Shown: in pieces, positions 1 through 11,138 of the stretch
How the letters are laid out: each line of letters begins with the position of its first letter
Numbering within the stretch: position 1 is the first letter of the stretch
NCBI GenBank assembly: GCA_934650095.1
Contig: CAKUFT010000011.1
Span: forward strand, 1-43,940
Source: an uncultured Collinsella sp.
Lineage (GTDB): Bacteria > Actinomycetota > Coriobacteriia > Coriobacteriales > Coriobacteriaceae
Reading direction: 5' to 3'
Length of the DNA: 43,940 nucleotides
Program-made: the position numbers and the translations under genes
The notes under the pieces: generated by a model
Seen by the model: only the letters and a program-made list of their open reading frames with translations
What the model was told of the DNA's origin: nothing
Databases searched by the model: none

Positions 1-152
1 GTGATGATGATCTCGTTGCCCTGCTCGATAAGGCCGAGGAGGGCGTGGGCGGTGTTGCTCACGGCCTCGATCTGCTCAACGGGGTTGTTGCCGAGGGCGT
101 TGCCGCCGAGGGCGACGACAATACGATCGGGCTTGCCAAGAGGCTTAGACAT
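1..152 (-). CDS. arcC: Carbamate kinase, N-terminal part (cut by window edge)
   Basis: Carbamate kinase transfers phosphate between carbamoyl phosphate and ADP. It is the ATP-yielding last step of the arginine deiminase route and can also serve purine or pyrimidine breakdown. Only about 50 N-terminal residues are present. They include the family's opening motif VVALGGNAL, which forms the nucleotide-binding loop of the amino acid kinase fold, followed by GNNPVEQ. The ATG at 152 is preceded by AGAAAGGA at a good distance, so the start is firm. The rest of the gene lies to the left of the window. It is the first gene of its transcript here, because the next 680 bp hold no gene. Whether arcA or arcB neighbours exist cannot be seen. 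Confidence 0.9.
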   Translation of the reverse strand, partial: MSKPLGKPDRIVVALGGNALGNNPVEQIEAVSNTAHALLGLIEQGNEIII

Positions 153-187
153 TGCTGGAATCCTTTCTGTAAAAGGCCTACAACCCA

Positions 188-225
188 TTAATAACCCGCG
201 TCCGTGCGATACGCGAGTTTATTAA
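188..225. promoter_or_regulatory. Inverted repeat upstream of arcC
   Basis: TTAATAA-CCCGCGT at 188-201 and ACGCGAGTTTATTAA at 211-225 form an imperfect inverted repeat with a 9-nt centre and one bulge, 36 bp upstream of the arcC start. Its place fits an operator or a leader hairpin. It does not match an ArgR box that I can recognise. Confidence 0.4.
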
Positions 226-697
226 GGTTTATATTCTCTTTATCGCTCATTTTATTCATTTTGAAAATAGCGGAACGGTGAACGGTCGTTTTTATCCGCT
301 CAGCGTACAGAACCCCAGCTCAGACACGTTTACGCCATTTACGTGCGACTTTATTTAAATAGAGCGGGGATTAGGCGGGATTATGCAAACTATATCTTTG
401 CTAAACACAAAACGGACAGCGCAAAATCTTACTCGTACTATACGAGATTCTATGCACTTATTGAACGAGTATGCACCCCTGCAAAAACAAGCGGCTTTTC
501 ATCCATCAAAAGGAATAACCAAGAAGTCCTCGCCGCGCGTTTCGCGGCAAAGGAACAGAAGGCAACAACAACCAAGTCCCCCTCCATGCCCAAAGAGGCG
601 CGAGGTTTCGCGGCAAAGCCGCGAAACAGCGGCCGGGACAAAAGGCCCCACCAGCCACGTCCTTCATTCAGCTCCGCAATCCGAGGACGTAGTCGTA

Positions 698-822
698 GCA
701 GGATCTGAGGGCTAACCTTCGCGGACACTCCGCAGGACGAAAGAACCCCCGCCGCACGTAGTGCGCAGCGGGGGTTCTTTCATGTCCGAGGACGTCCGCG
801 AAGGTTAGCCCTCAGATCCTGC
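698..822. repeat. 125-bp palindromic element with 29-bp perfect arms
   Basis: The 29 bases at 698-726 are the exact reverse complement of 794-822. Inside lies a second perfect hairpin at 739-781. Two 12-nt segments that do not pair separate the outer and inner stems. The element ends 10 bp from the stop codon of the pyruvate:ferredoxin oxidoreductase gene. The ten bases CCGAGGACGT occur both just before the element (681-690) and inside it (786-795). I see no target-site duplication. Confidence 0.85.
739..781. terminator. Inner hairpin, likely bidirectional terminator of the PFOR gene
   Basis: GAAAGAACCCCCGC at 739-752 pairs perfectly with 768-781, and the loop folds further as CGCAC-GTA-GTGCG. 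The distal stem ends are A/T-rich on both strands (TTCTTTC), a weak U-tract. It lies 52 bp past the stop of the minus-strand gene at 833. Confidence 0.65.
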
Positions 823-832
823 GGCGGGAGAC

Positions 833-4372
<3,540 letters not shown>

Positions 4373-4699
4373 ATACCCCTCTCCTCTCATATAGGTATAC
4401 AGGCCCCGGCGATCGCCGGGATGTTGGCGTGATGGGATTTTCGTTGTTGCTTCCAATCATCTGGCAGGCAGACTCAGCAGCAGGCACATGGCGTGGAGAG
4501 AAGGCATGCCGAGGCGAGGGGCGGCTGCACGCGCTCCACAGGCCCAGCTACCCGTCTTGCACATGACCGAGCGCCGCAAAGGCCGCATGCCGGATGCTCC
4601 CGGGCACGCCCCGGCGATGGGAAGCGCCCGCAACGGAAATCCGCATGCGGGTTTATTGTACCCCGCCGTCAAGTGTAATTTCGACAAATATAGGTGGGC

Positions 4700-4713
4700 G
4701 GTAAAGGTTTACC
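4700..4713. promoter_or_regulatory. 14-bp palindrome upstream of the PFOR gene
   Basis: GGTAAAGGTTTACC is a perfect 6-bp inverted repeat with a 2-bp centre, about 330 bp upstream of the PFOR start. It may be an operator. No matching regulator gene is adjacent. Confidence 0.25.
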
Positions 4714-4769
4714 TTGGGTGACTATCGAACGCTCAGTGCCGACCAGAATATCCCCCGGGAACCATACGG

Positions 4770-4842
4770 CAGTTGCGGTGAAATAGGGACTGTTTTTGCT
4801 GCTCAGAGCCTTAAACAGTCCGTATTTCACCGCAACTCATTG
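4770..4842. repeat. 73-nt hairpin repeat, copy 1
   Basis: Arms 4771-4795 and 4813-4837 are 25 nt each and pair with one mismatch, enclosing a 17-nt loop. The element begins CAGTTGCGGTG and ends CAACTCATTG. A second copy of exactly the same length, with nearly identical arms and a different loop, lies at 36493-36565. This copy starts 8 bp beyond the stop of the minus-strand FHA gene, where it could also end transcription. Confidence 0.85.
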
Positions 4843-4850
4843 AGGGTTGG

Positions 4851-5789
4851 CTAGAGGGCGCCGAAGAGGATGGCGTAGGTGGTGGAGCCGCCGAGCTTGA
4901 GCTCGTCGCCGGGATTGAGCTGGGCTGAGCGGCCGGGCTCGACCTGGATGCAGACGCTCGTGACCCCGTTTACCACCACGGTCCCGTTGGTAGACGACAG
5001 GTCCTCGACGTGCCAGGTATTTTGAGCATCGCACCAGATATGGGCATGGCGAGCCGAGACGTCATCACCGACGTCGGTGATATCGCCCTCCCCCGTTGCC
5101 AGCGCGCCGATCTCGACGCCTTCCTCACTCGGCTGAATCCAGCGCGGGGCACTCACCACAAAGCCGTTTTGCACACGCAGCAGGCCCAACGGATGCGCCG
5201 GCGCGGGCTCGCGTTCGCCCGCGGTCGTCGACATGCCAAGCGAACGCGGCGTGGACGTGCCTCCGCCACAGGTCGCGTGCGCATAGTCGATGGCATAGGT
5301 CACCGAAGACCGGACATCTGCCGAGCAACCCACAGCGACAAACAGCACCAGCACGGCCTCGGCGCGCTCGGCAGGCATAAGCTCTCCCGCCTGGGACAGA
5401 CGATCGAGCGCGTTGCGATAGAGATTCGTATCCTGGTGACATTCCTCGAGGGCGCGCACCATGGGCTCACCAGCAGAGCCGCACACCATATTGATCACAG
5501 CCGTGGAGTCCATGGGATTGCGCTGGCGCAGGGCCAGCTGCGACATAATGCGCGCGGCCGAGGTGCCGTAATCGGCAAAGAAACGCTGCTGAAGCGTACC
5601 GACCGGCGCGCGAACGATAAAGCGCGAGACCCAGGAGCGATCGGCGGCTCGGCTCTGCGGGCTGCGGCCGTCGGCAAGCGGGCGGGACGAGAGCACCAAG
5701 CCGCACAGCTCGATATGGCTCAGGTGGGCTGCGCGTTTAAAGATGTCAAACATGGCCCCGCATGGGGTGAGCTCAACTTGAGATGCCAT
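4851..5789 (-). CDS. FHA-domain protein with an uncharacterised N-terminal domain
   Basis: The last ~90 of 312 residues form a forkhead-associated domain, which binds phosphothreonine peptides. The signature residues are present in order: VSARHAHI, then EDLSSTNGT and VNG, then GDELKLGG. The first ~200 residues, with no membrane segment or signal peptide, are mostly helical-looking and match no domain I recognise. The start codon at 5789 follows AAGGAGG inside the end of the kinase gene, and only 3 bp separate that gene's stop from this start, so translation is probably coupled. The likely role is a reader or substrate of the adjacent kinase, by analogy with other kinase-FHA pairs. That role is inferred from context only. 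Confidence 0.88.
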   Translation of the reverse strand: MASQVELTPCGAMFDIFKRAAHLSHIELCGLVLSSRPLADGRSPQSRAADRSWVSRFIVRAPVGTLQQRFFADYGTSAARIMSQLALRQRNPMDSTAVINMVCGSAGEPMVRALEECHQDTNLYRNALDRLSQAGELMPAERAEAVLVLFVAVGCSADVRSSVTYAIDYAHATCGGGTSTPRSLGMSTTAGEREPAPAHPLGLLRVQNGFVVSAPRWIQPSEEGVEIGALATGEGDITDVGDDVSARHAHIWCDAQNTWHVEDLSSTNGTVVVNGVTSVCIQVEPGRSAQLNPGDELKLGGSTTYAILFGAL

Positions 5790-5792
5790 GAC

Positions 5793-7637
5793 CTAGGCCT
5801 CCTTGGTCGTAGAAATAGAGTCGGACGATGCGTCGACGGGCCCGCCAAAGGCGCGAGCGGCTGCGGCTCCACCGGCAAGCGGTGTTGCCATCTGGCCTTT
5901 TGTGCGTCGCGGTGCCAAAGTGGGCAGCTCAAAGGCAAAACCAGTCGCCAGCAAAAACCACGTAAGCGCATAGGTTGCGATCAGGGCGGCAACGAGACCG
6001 CTCATCACGGCGCGCTGGGAAAACACGGCACACGCCGCCGCGACCAGCACCGGAACTTCACAGGCAGAAAGCGTCAGCACGCCCTGCAGGAATCCCGAAC
6101 GGCGATCGCGCGCGAGAGCCCCCGCGACAACACCCGCCACGCCCGGCAGCGCCAATGCCAGTGCGGCAATGATACCCGGCAGCGGTCCGGACCACACGAG
6201 CGGCCCCAAACTCAACGTCATACGGGCACCCGACGCCAACAGCGCAGCCGACACCACGACCGCAGTCCAAACCACGCCGCAGACGACTGCCGTGCCAATC
6301 ATCGCCGCACGGCGCACGGCGCGGCCGGACGCATCCATGGGGCACGGCGTGAGCGGCTCACCGCGAAGCGAGCGACCGACATTTTGCGCATAGTGGTCAC
6401 AAAACGCCGAGAGCGCCGCCTCGACCGCCGCCGGTTCGGGACGGTCCTGCTGATGGCTGGACAGGCAGGCCATCACCACATCGAACAGCTGGGCGTCGAC
6501 AAACGCCAACGCATCGCGCAGCTCCTCGGAATTCGGCTCGAGCCCCAGCTGCTGGGCCTGCTCGGCCGCGGCGAGCGCCACATCGGGCTCGCGACGAAGG
6601 AGCTGGGTCAAGTCGCATCCAGGCGCGTGGGCGCCGACGGGATAATCGGGCGGGGCGTCCATCTTAAGGCGATAGGGGCTGGCGATGTCACGCGTCTTCT
6701 TGCGCGAACCCGAGGTGCCCGAAGCACTCGGCGTCGCCTCGTACGGCGCGACGCCGGCAATGAGCTCGTAGACCGTGCTCGCCGCCGCATACACATCGAT
6801 TGCCGGAGACATGCGCAAAACACGCAGGTCAACGATATCGTCGGTAAGCATCTCGGGCGGAGCGTAGGCGACCGTCGCACGGCGCAGCGTGGCATAGCGC
6901 TCGGTAAAGGACGCTTTGCCACCGGCTCCCGCCACGGCCGATGCGGGCTCGAGCGCCAACGACGAGCCAAAGTCGATCAGACACAGGTCAAAGCTGCCCT
7001 CGGCGAGCTGTTGGTCGAGCGGCAGACGCGCCGTGCGCACCATAATGTTAGCGGGCGAGATATCGCGATGGACAAAGCCCTCGCCCACCAGGTTCATACG
7101 GCACAGCAAATCAAACAGATCGCGACCCAGGCGCGCCGCCACAAGCGGCGACAAACGCCCGGCATCGTCTACGGCGAGTCGTGAGCGCAGGCGGGCGAGC
7201 GTCTCGCCCTCGACCCATTCCATGACAATCGCAGGCACGCCATCGACCTCGCCCCATCCGTAGAGGCGGGGAAAGCCCTTAAGGCCCGAAAGGGCGCGGT
7301 GACATTCGTATTCCTCGCGAAACGCCGCTTTGAACTTGGCGACCAGCGCCTCATGGGCAGCGTCGTCGTCAAACTCATCGCGCGTCGGCAAAATGAGCTG
7401 CTTGAGCGCCACGGCCTCGCCCTGGGCGTTGACGGCACGCGTCACGCGGCCGATACCGCCACGGCGCATGGTAGTGTCGTCGGCAAAGAGCATCGAAAAG
7501 CGACGCATATAGGCAGACAGCTCGTCCTGGCCGAGCGCGACAGCGGGCTCAAATCCGTCGACACGCGCCAGGCGCAGGCCGACCATGGGATCGCGGTCGA
7601 GCGATTGTGGCGTTGTGGGTGCAAGATCGGTCATCAT
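5793..7637 (-). CDS. Membrane-anchored Ser/Thr protein kinase
   Basis: A 614-residue protein with an N-terminal eukaryotic-like kinase domain: RRGGIGRV glycine loop near residue 60, VALK with Lys79, catalytic HRD at 190-192 and the magnesium-binding DFG at 222-224. The catalytic loop reads HRDISPAN, so the lysine normally at HRDxK is serine. The kinase domain is interrupted by long inserts, including a Ser/Gly/Lys-rich stretch. After about residue 440 there are several hydrophobic membrane segments and then a short cytoplasmic tail. There are no PASTA repeats, so what it senses is not evident. The start overlaps the upstream gene's stop in an ATGA junction; a second ATG follows immediately. 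It sits in the middle of a three-gene coupled operon with an anchored protein and an FHA protein. Confidence 0.9.
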   Translation of the reverse strand: MMTDLAPTTPQSLDRDPMVGLRLARVDGFEPAVALGQDELSAYMRRFSMLFADDTTMRRGGIGRVTRAVNAQGEAVALKQLILPTRDEFDDDAAHEALVAKFKAAFREEYECHRALSGLKGFPRLYGWGEVDGVPAIVMEWVEGETLARLRSRLAVDDAGRLSPLVAARLGRDLFDLLCRMNLVGEGFVHRDISPANIMVRTARLPLDQQLAEGSFDLCLIDFGSSLALEPASAVAGAGGKASFTERYATLRRATVAYAPPEMLTDDIVDLRVLRMSPAIDVYAAASTVYELIAGVAPYEATPSASGTSGSRKKTRDIASPYRLKMDAPPDYPVGAHAPGCDLTQLLRREPDVALAAAEQAQQLGLEPNSEELRDALAFVDAQLFDVVMACLSSHQQDRPEPAAVEAALSAFCDHYAQNVGRSLRGEPLTPCPMDASGRAVRRAAMIGTAVVCGVVWTAVVVSAALLASGARMTLSLGPLVWSGPLPGIIAALALALPGVAGVVAGALARDRRSGFLQGVLTLSACEVPVLVAAACAVFSQRAVMSGLVAALIATYALTWFLLATGFAFELPTLAPRRTKGQMATPLAGGAAAARAFGGPVDASSDSISTTKEA

Positions 7638-8545
7638 AGGGCAAGCGCCGCCACATTGTTGTTGAAGTTACTGAGTGCGATATCGTCATCGCCGTAATGC
7701 CCGACCCATTGGCACAGGTTGGTATAGCAACCCCACAGATTGGCGTACTGCTGATACCACTTTGACTTGGGCGAGAATGTCTGGCGGCCAAACTCGGCGC
7801 GGATGACAAACATCTCCCCGACCAAGCTGTCGCACGGCCTGGGATCCCCTGTAGAGTTGTAGGTCGAGACCACTTCATTGGCACGAGAAACGTAGCCGTC
7901 GAGCATGTTGTACTTGGTCACGAGCCAGCTGTGGATGCTCTCCTCCTCAGCTGCCGAGAGTCCGTCAGAGCACGCGTCGTTGCCAGCGTTGCCGCCTGTC
8001 GAGCCGCCGCTCCCAGACCCGCCGGCAGAGGAGTCCGACCCGGAGCCGCCGCCCGCGCTCGTCGAATCCGAGCTGGAGCTAGAGCCAGAGGCGTCCGAGC
8101 CGCCGGGCTTCCCCGACTGCTGCGCATCCTGACCCTTTTGCTGCTCGGCCTTGTTCACAACGGACGAAACGCTGTTATTGGAAAGACGATTGATAATCTT
8201 GGTGTTGGTGAGCACGATGGTCTTGCCGTTTGGCAGTGTGACCTCGTTGTCCGGAGCCTCGGCGCCATCTGCGTCGTCAACGCCAAACACAACGTGTGCG
8301 ACCACGCTTGCCCAAGCATATCCGGTTGTAGTTCCCAGGTCGCTTTTTGCCTTGCTCCCCACATGGGCCTCGCGCGCGGCATGCGCCTGCACCATAGACG
8401 GCACGGTCATGCCGTAGGCGGAAACACCGGCCACGACCAGCGCCAGCGAGCAAGACAGCAGCGCGTATGCTCGCGGCGCCAAGCCCAGTCGGCGTCGTAT
8501 GCGCACCGCGGTGCCGCGCTTTGTCTGTGTGCCACCGGGCCGCAT
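7634..8545 (-). CDS. Membrane-anchored extracytoplasmic protein, function unknown
   Basis: 303 residues. A basic N-terminus (RIRRRLG) precedes one hydrophobic segment at about 26-47, giving a type II anchor or an uncleaved signal. A globular part with VTLPNGKTIVLTNTKI follows, then a Ser/Gly/Asp-rich flexible linker of roughly 60 residues, then a C-terminal domain of about 115 residues rich in Trp, Tyr and Cys (GCYTNLCQW) that may carry disulfides. I do not recognise the family. GGAGGAGA lies well placed before the ATG at 8545. Its stop overlaps the kinase start by 4 bp, so it is the first gene of the kinase-FHA operon and may be its extracytoplasmic sensor or target. That is inference from position. 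Confidence 0.8.
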   Translation of the reverse strand: MRPGGTQTKRGTAVRIRRRLGLAPRAYALLSCSLALVVAGVSAYGMTVPSMVQAHAAREAHVGSKAKSDLGTTTGYAWASVVAHVVFGVDDADGAEAPDNEVTLPNGKTIVLTNTKIINRLSNNSVSSVVNKAEQQKGQDAQQSGKPGGSDASGSSSSSDSTSAGGGSGSDSSAGGSGSGGSTGGNAGNDACSDGLSAAEEESIHSWLVTKYNMLDGYVSRANEVVSTYNSTGDPRPCDSLVGEMFVIRAEFGRQTFSPKSKWYQQYANLWGCYTNLCQWVGHYGDDDIALSNFNNNVAALAL

Positions 8546-8698
8546 GCGCTCTCCTCCAACAAAAACACGCCGCTCGGGGGCGGCGCATCATTCAAATCCA
8601 TGGTTGAGTGTATCAGCGAACCCAAAAGGTTGCGCAACGAATGGGCAAATTTAGGATGCGAGCGGAAGCATCCATGCGATAAGCGGACGCGAAGTATC

Positions 8699-8714
8699 TT
8701 TGTTGCACAACAAA
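8699..8714. promoter_or_regulatory. 16-bp palindrome upstream of the kinase-FHA operon
   Basis: TTTGTTGCACAACAAA is a perfect palindrome in the 242-bp gap between recR and the anchored-protein gene, about 155 bp upstream of the latter. The same gap holds a short hairpin with GGATGC/GCATCC arms near 8653-8672. It may be an operator for the operon. Nothing else is evident in the gap. Confidence 0.3.
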
Positions 8715-8787
8715 CCCACGAACGAAAGCCCAATTATGGGCACCCCGTGCGACAGGCCGATGGGCCATGGCATGGCGCACCCGGCAG

Positions 8788-9384
8788 CTAGATCGCGCGA
8801 CGGGCCTCGATGGCGCGCCCAAGCGTGAGCTCGTCGGCATACTCCAAGTCGCCGCCCACGGGAAGGCCGCTCGCCAGGCGCGACACCTCAACGCCCAGCG
8901 GTTTGATGGTGCGGGCCAGGTAGCTCGCCGTGGTCTCGCCCTCGATGTTGGGGTTGGTGGCGATGATGACCTCGTGGATGTCCTCGTGGCCCAAACGCGC
9001 CAGCAACTCGCGAATATGCAGCTGCTCGGGGCCGATCTTGTCCATGGGGCTGATCACGCCACCCAGCACATGGTACAGGCCGTGATAGCTGCCCGTGCGC
9101 TCGATCGCCTGGACATCGCGCGGCTCGCCCACCACGCATATGCGGGTGGTGTCGCGCATCGAATCCTGGCAGATGGAGCACTCGTCGGCCGTGGCGTAGT
9201 TAAAGCAACGGCTGCAAAAGTGGACCTCTTGCTTAACCTCCAGGATGGCCTCGGCCAAGCGGCGGGCCTCCTCGGCATCGGCCTCGAGCAGGTAATAGGC
9301 GATGCGCTGGGCCGACTTGGGGCCAATGCCCGGCAGACGGCCCAGCTCATCGAGCAGTTTTTGCAGACTGTGATTCGCACTCAT
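8788..9384 (-). CDS. recR: Recombination mediator RecR
   Basis: RecR works with RecO (and RecF) to load RecA on gapped DNA in the cytoplasm. The 198 residues are of usual length and show the helix-hairpin-helix [16 protein letters not shown] (about 15-30), the four-cysteine zinc finger CSRC...CSIC (about 57-72), the Toprim core VVGEPRDV...E and the C-terminal [16 protein letters not shown]. The start at 9384 lacks a clear Shine-Dalgarno sequence, and the upstream ybaB stop is only 13 bp away, so translation probably depends on ybaB. The ybaB-recR order is the classical one, usually preceded directly by dnaX. Confidence 0.97.
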   Translation of the reverse strand: MSANHSLQKLLDELGRLPGIGPKSAQRIAYYLLEADAEEARRLAEAILEVKQEVHFCSRCFNYATADECSICQDSMRDTTRICVVGEPRDVQAIERTGSYHGLYHVLGGVISPMDKIGPEQLHIRELLARLGHEDIHEVIIATNPNIEGETTASYLARTIKPLGVEVSRLASGLPVGGDLEYADELTLGRAIEARRAI

Positions 9385-9397
9385 ATATATGTGCGTC

Positions 9398-9718
9398 TTA
9401 GAACGGCATGCCCGGGATGTTGAGGCCGCCGGTGATGGCGCCCATCTGCTTGTTGGCGAGCTCGTTGACGCCGCGGACGGCCTCGTTGACGGCGGCCATG
9501 ATCATGTCCTGCAGCATATCGACGTCCTCGGGATCGAGTGCATCGGAATCGATGGTGAGGTTGACGAGCTCCATCTCGCCGTTGACGGTCACCTTGACCA
9601 TGCCGCCACCGGCAGAGGCGTCGACGGTCTGGGACTTGAGGTTCTCCTGCGCGGCGGCAAGCTGCTCCTGCATCTTGCGGGCCTGCTTCATCATCTGCTG
9701 CATGTTCATACCGGCCAT
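9398..9718 (-). CDS. ybaB: YbaB/EbfC nucleoid-associated protein
   Basis: A 106-residue DNA-binding dimer of the YbaB/EbfC family. It shows the family's N-terminal helix [22 protein letters not shown], the central strands ([17 protein letters not shown]) and the [12 protein letters not shown] helix. The ATG at 9718 is preceded by AAAGGAG at 8 nt. It is followed by recR after 13 bp. In many bacteria dnaX sits immediately upstream; here 1.4 kb with three other genes intervenes, so it must have its own promoter in 9719-10055 or read-through from further away. Confidence 0.95.
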   Translation of the reverse strand: MAGMNMQQMMKQARKMQEQLAAAQENLKSQTVDASAGGGMVKVTVNGEMELVNLTIDSDALDPEDVDMLQDMIMAAVNEAVRGVNELANKQMGAITGGLNIPGMPF

Positions 9719-10055
9719 GATGGCTCCTTTACGTGCGGCCGCGCGACGAGCTGCGAGGGCAGCCGGGGTACGGCGGGACTTTCAAACTCAAAAATCGTAC
9801 CACGGCGCGGGGCAAGCGAGCGGGGCGGTCATGCTACCTCAGTCGATATACATGTCCTGAAGCGCAAACCACGCCCCAAGATTATGCGAGGTCGAATAAT
9901 TCAAGGTTGCATAATATCGCATGCTCAATCTAGTAGAGCCGAATCCAGCATTTCATGGGTGCCACTAAAACTAAATGCCGAACCACTGCTCGAGGCGGCG
10001 CACATGGCGGCGGGGTATAATTTGATTTCCATAGATAGCAATTTGGAGGTGCCCC
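9719..10055. other. 337-bp divergent intergenic region
   Basis: This gap separates the divergent ybaB and membrane-protein genes. It is G/C-rich near ybaB and becomes A/T-rich towards the plus-strand gene. It holds an ATTATGC/GCATAAT inverted repeat (9881-9887 and 9909-9915) and a consensus TATAAT at 10016-10021. No gene is visible. Confidence 0.6.
10016..10021 (+). promoter_or_regulatory. Consensus -10 box for the gene at 10056
   Basis: TATAAT lies 34 bp before the ATG at 10056. The -35 position has no TTGACA-like sequence, so the promoter may be activator-dependent or weak. Confidence 0.45.
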
Positions 10056-10568
10056 ATGAATGCCCCCGACGTGCTCCAAAACATCCGCTCAAAACACCCC
10101 GTTGCATATTTGGTTCTCTATCTCTTTGTCGGCTGGATATTGCTGGTTATCATCACCCATGCCATAGCTTTTGGAGCAGAACTGCTGATAGCCAGCTCGG
10201 ACCAGCCCGTCGTCAAATGGGAGACGACCGATGAGTGCACCGACGGAACCCGAACCGTTTACTACAACAGCCCGTCCCTCTATCAAGAGCTCAAGGTCAA
10301 GATAAAGGACTCCGAGATTGTCGATGCCGAGCCAGGCGTTTATTCGACAATCGGAGCAACCGTCAACGCTGAGCAAGTCGAGTACACAGGCAACCATGCG
10401 ACGTATCGTATCGACCTCTGCATCCTAGGCCGACCGTCACGCACCTGCCTGCTCGAGTGCGAGATACGCGGCAACACGTTACACATGTCCGAGATACAGA
10501 TGCGCCCGGACAAAGAGACCCCTGAAGAACTTGAGATCCCAAGTCCAATGAGTGGCCCTCAACAGTAA
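10056..10568 (+). CDS. Small single-pass membrane protein, unknown function
   Basis: 170 residues with one membrane segment at about 17-45 (YLVLYLFVGWILLVIITHAIAFG) and a C-terminal domain of about 120 residues, presumably outside the cell, with several cysteines. The start is supported by TTGGAGG 7 nt upstream and a TATAAT box. I do not recognise the family. It is transcribed against its neighbours: its last 10 bp overlap the end of the convergent DUF4160 gene. Codon use is less G/C-biased than in the flanking dnaX and recR genes, and it interrupts the usual dnaX-ybaB-recR order, both of which suggest a later insertion. Confidence 0.75.
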   Translation: MNAPDVLQNIRSKHPVAYLVLYLFVGWILLVIITHAIAFGAELLIASSDQPVVKWETTDECTDGTRTVYYNSPSLYQELKVKIKDSEIVDAEPGVYSTIGATVNAEQVEYTGNHATYRIDLCILGRPSRTCLLECEIRGNTLHMSEIQMRPDKETPEELEIPSPMSGPQQ

Positions 10569-10831
10569 AACGATAGCTCGCCGGTTGTTTCTTTCCAACG
10601 TTTGCAAATCAGTGCATGGTTAGAAGAAACAAACTGCATGATATCGCGTAAATCTCGAGCAGGAATATCGCCCTTGTTATGGGCCAGCCTGCATCCGCCG
10701 GAGCGAGTAAGCCATATCTTGGTCGCCTCGGCAGTGGGGCGCTTGACCGCAACGTGAACATGGACAGGCTCGCCGTTCTCCCCCGTCCAGAAGAAAATGA
10801 TATACGGCCCAAGTCGAAAGAGGCTAGGCAT
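10559..10831 (-). CDS. DUF4160 family protein, possible toxin-antitoxin component
   Basis: 90 residues. MPSLFRLGPYIIFFW, EPVHVHV and the LAHN segment match the DUF4160 family as I know it. Those proteins are often encoded beside a small partner protein, and the pairs are suspected toxin-antitoxin-like units. The start at 10831 lies inside the end of the upstream 86-residue gene (8-bp overlap), which indicates coupled translation. The family's activity is not established, and no catalytic motif is evident beyond the conserved histidines. Confidence 0.8.
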   Translation of the reverse strand: MPSLFRLGPYIIFFWTGENGEPVHVHVAVKRPTAEATKIWLTRSGGCRLAHNKGDIPARDLRDIMQFVSSNHALICKRWKETTGELSFYC

Positions 10832-11084
10832 AGACTCGTCCGCCTTCGTAGGCAAAACGCAGGATGAGCGGGGCATTGTTACGCACAAACTCATCGAGCT
10901 CTTTGAGGTCAGCTTCGCTAAAGCCCTCGTGCGACACCCAGTTGAATGCCGGCAAGATGCACTCCGCCGTGTCAAAACCCCAATCGCGGGGACGCTCCAC
11001 AACGACCTTTACCGTGTTGTCCTCACGGACTTCGGAATACGAAACCTGCGTATCGTCCTCAAGGCGGACATATTCCCACATCAT
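10824..11084 (-). CDS. 86-residue partner of the DUF4160 protein
   Basis: A small acidic soluble protein (MMWEYVRLEDDTQVSYSEV... ending LRFAYEGGRVYA). It resembles small proteins that I recall next to DUF4160 genes in gut bacteria, and may play the antitoxin or accessory role. GGAG lies 8 nt before ATGATG at 11084-11079, so either ATG could be used. It begins 54 bp after the dnaX stop on the same strand and overlaps the DUF4160 gene by 8 bp. There is no membrane segment or known catalytic motif. Confidence 0.75.
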   Translation of the reverse strand: MMWEYVRLEDDTQVSYSEVREDNTVKVVVERPRDWGFDTAECILPAFNWVSHEGFSEADLKELDEFVRNNAPLILRFAYEGGRVYA

Positions 11085-11138
11085 AAGCTCGCTCCGTTCA
11101 AAGGGTCCTCTTCTTGAGCAGTATACCCGTCTGCGCAG

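Larger units (their letters stand above)
153..832. other. 680-bp intergenic region between arcC and the PFOR gene
   Basis: This gap holds the arcC promoter area (A/T-rich around 225-360), an inverted repeat at 188-225, a 21-nt hairpin with 9-bp arms at 606-626 whose left arm also occurs at 540-551, and the large palindrome at 698-822. Open frames between 343 and 728 overlap one another on both strands, lack ribosome sites and match no family I recognise, so I do not call a gene. Confidence 0.7.
4373..4850. other. 478-bp intergenic region upstream of the PFOR gene
   Basis: The region contains the PFOR ribosome site, a minus-strand TACAAT (4655-4660) that could be a -10 box without a clear -35, a 14-bp palindrome at 4700-4713 and the 73-nt repeat at 4770-4842. 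Short open frames on both strands overlap each other and have no ribosome sites, so no gene is called. Confidence 0.6.

Noticed and set aside
343..728. Overlapping open frames on both strands between arcC and PFOR genes
   Set aside because: No ribosome sites, no family resemblance, and they run into the palindromic repeat.
4457..4687. 76-codon minus-strand open frame upstream of the PFOR gene
   Set aside because: No ribosome site; it ends right at the PFOR leader and the sequence has no recognisable features.
5010..7184. 724-codon plus-strand open frame opposite the FHA and kinase genes
   Set aside because: It spans two real genes on the other strand, is Arg/His-rich and has no recognisable motif, so it is a composition artefact.
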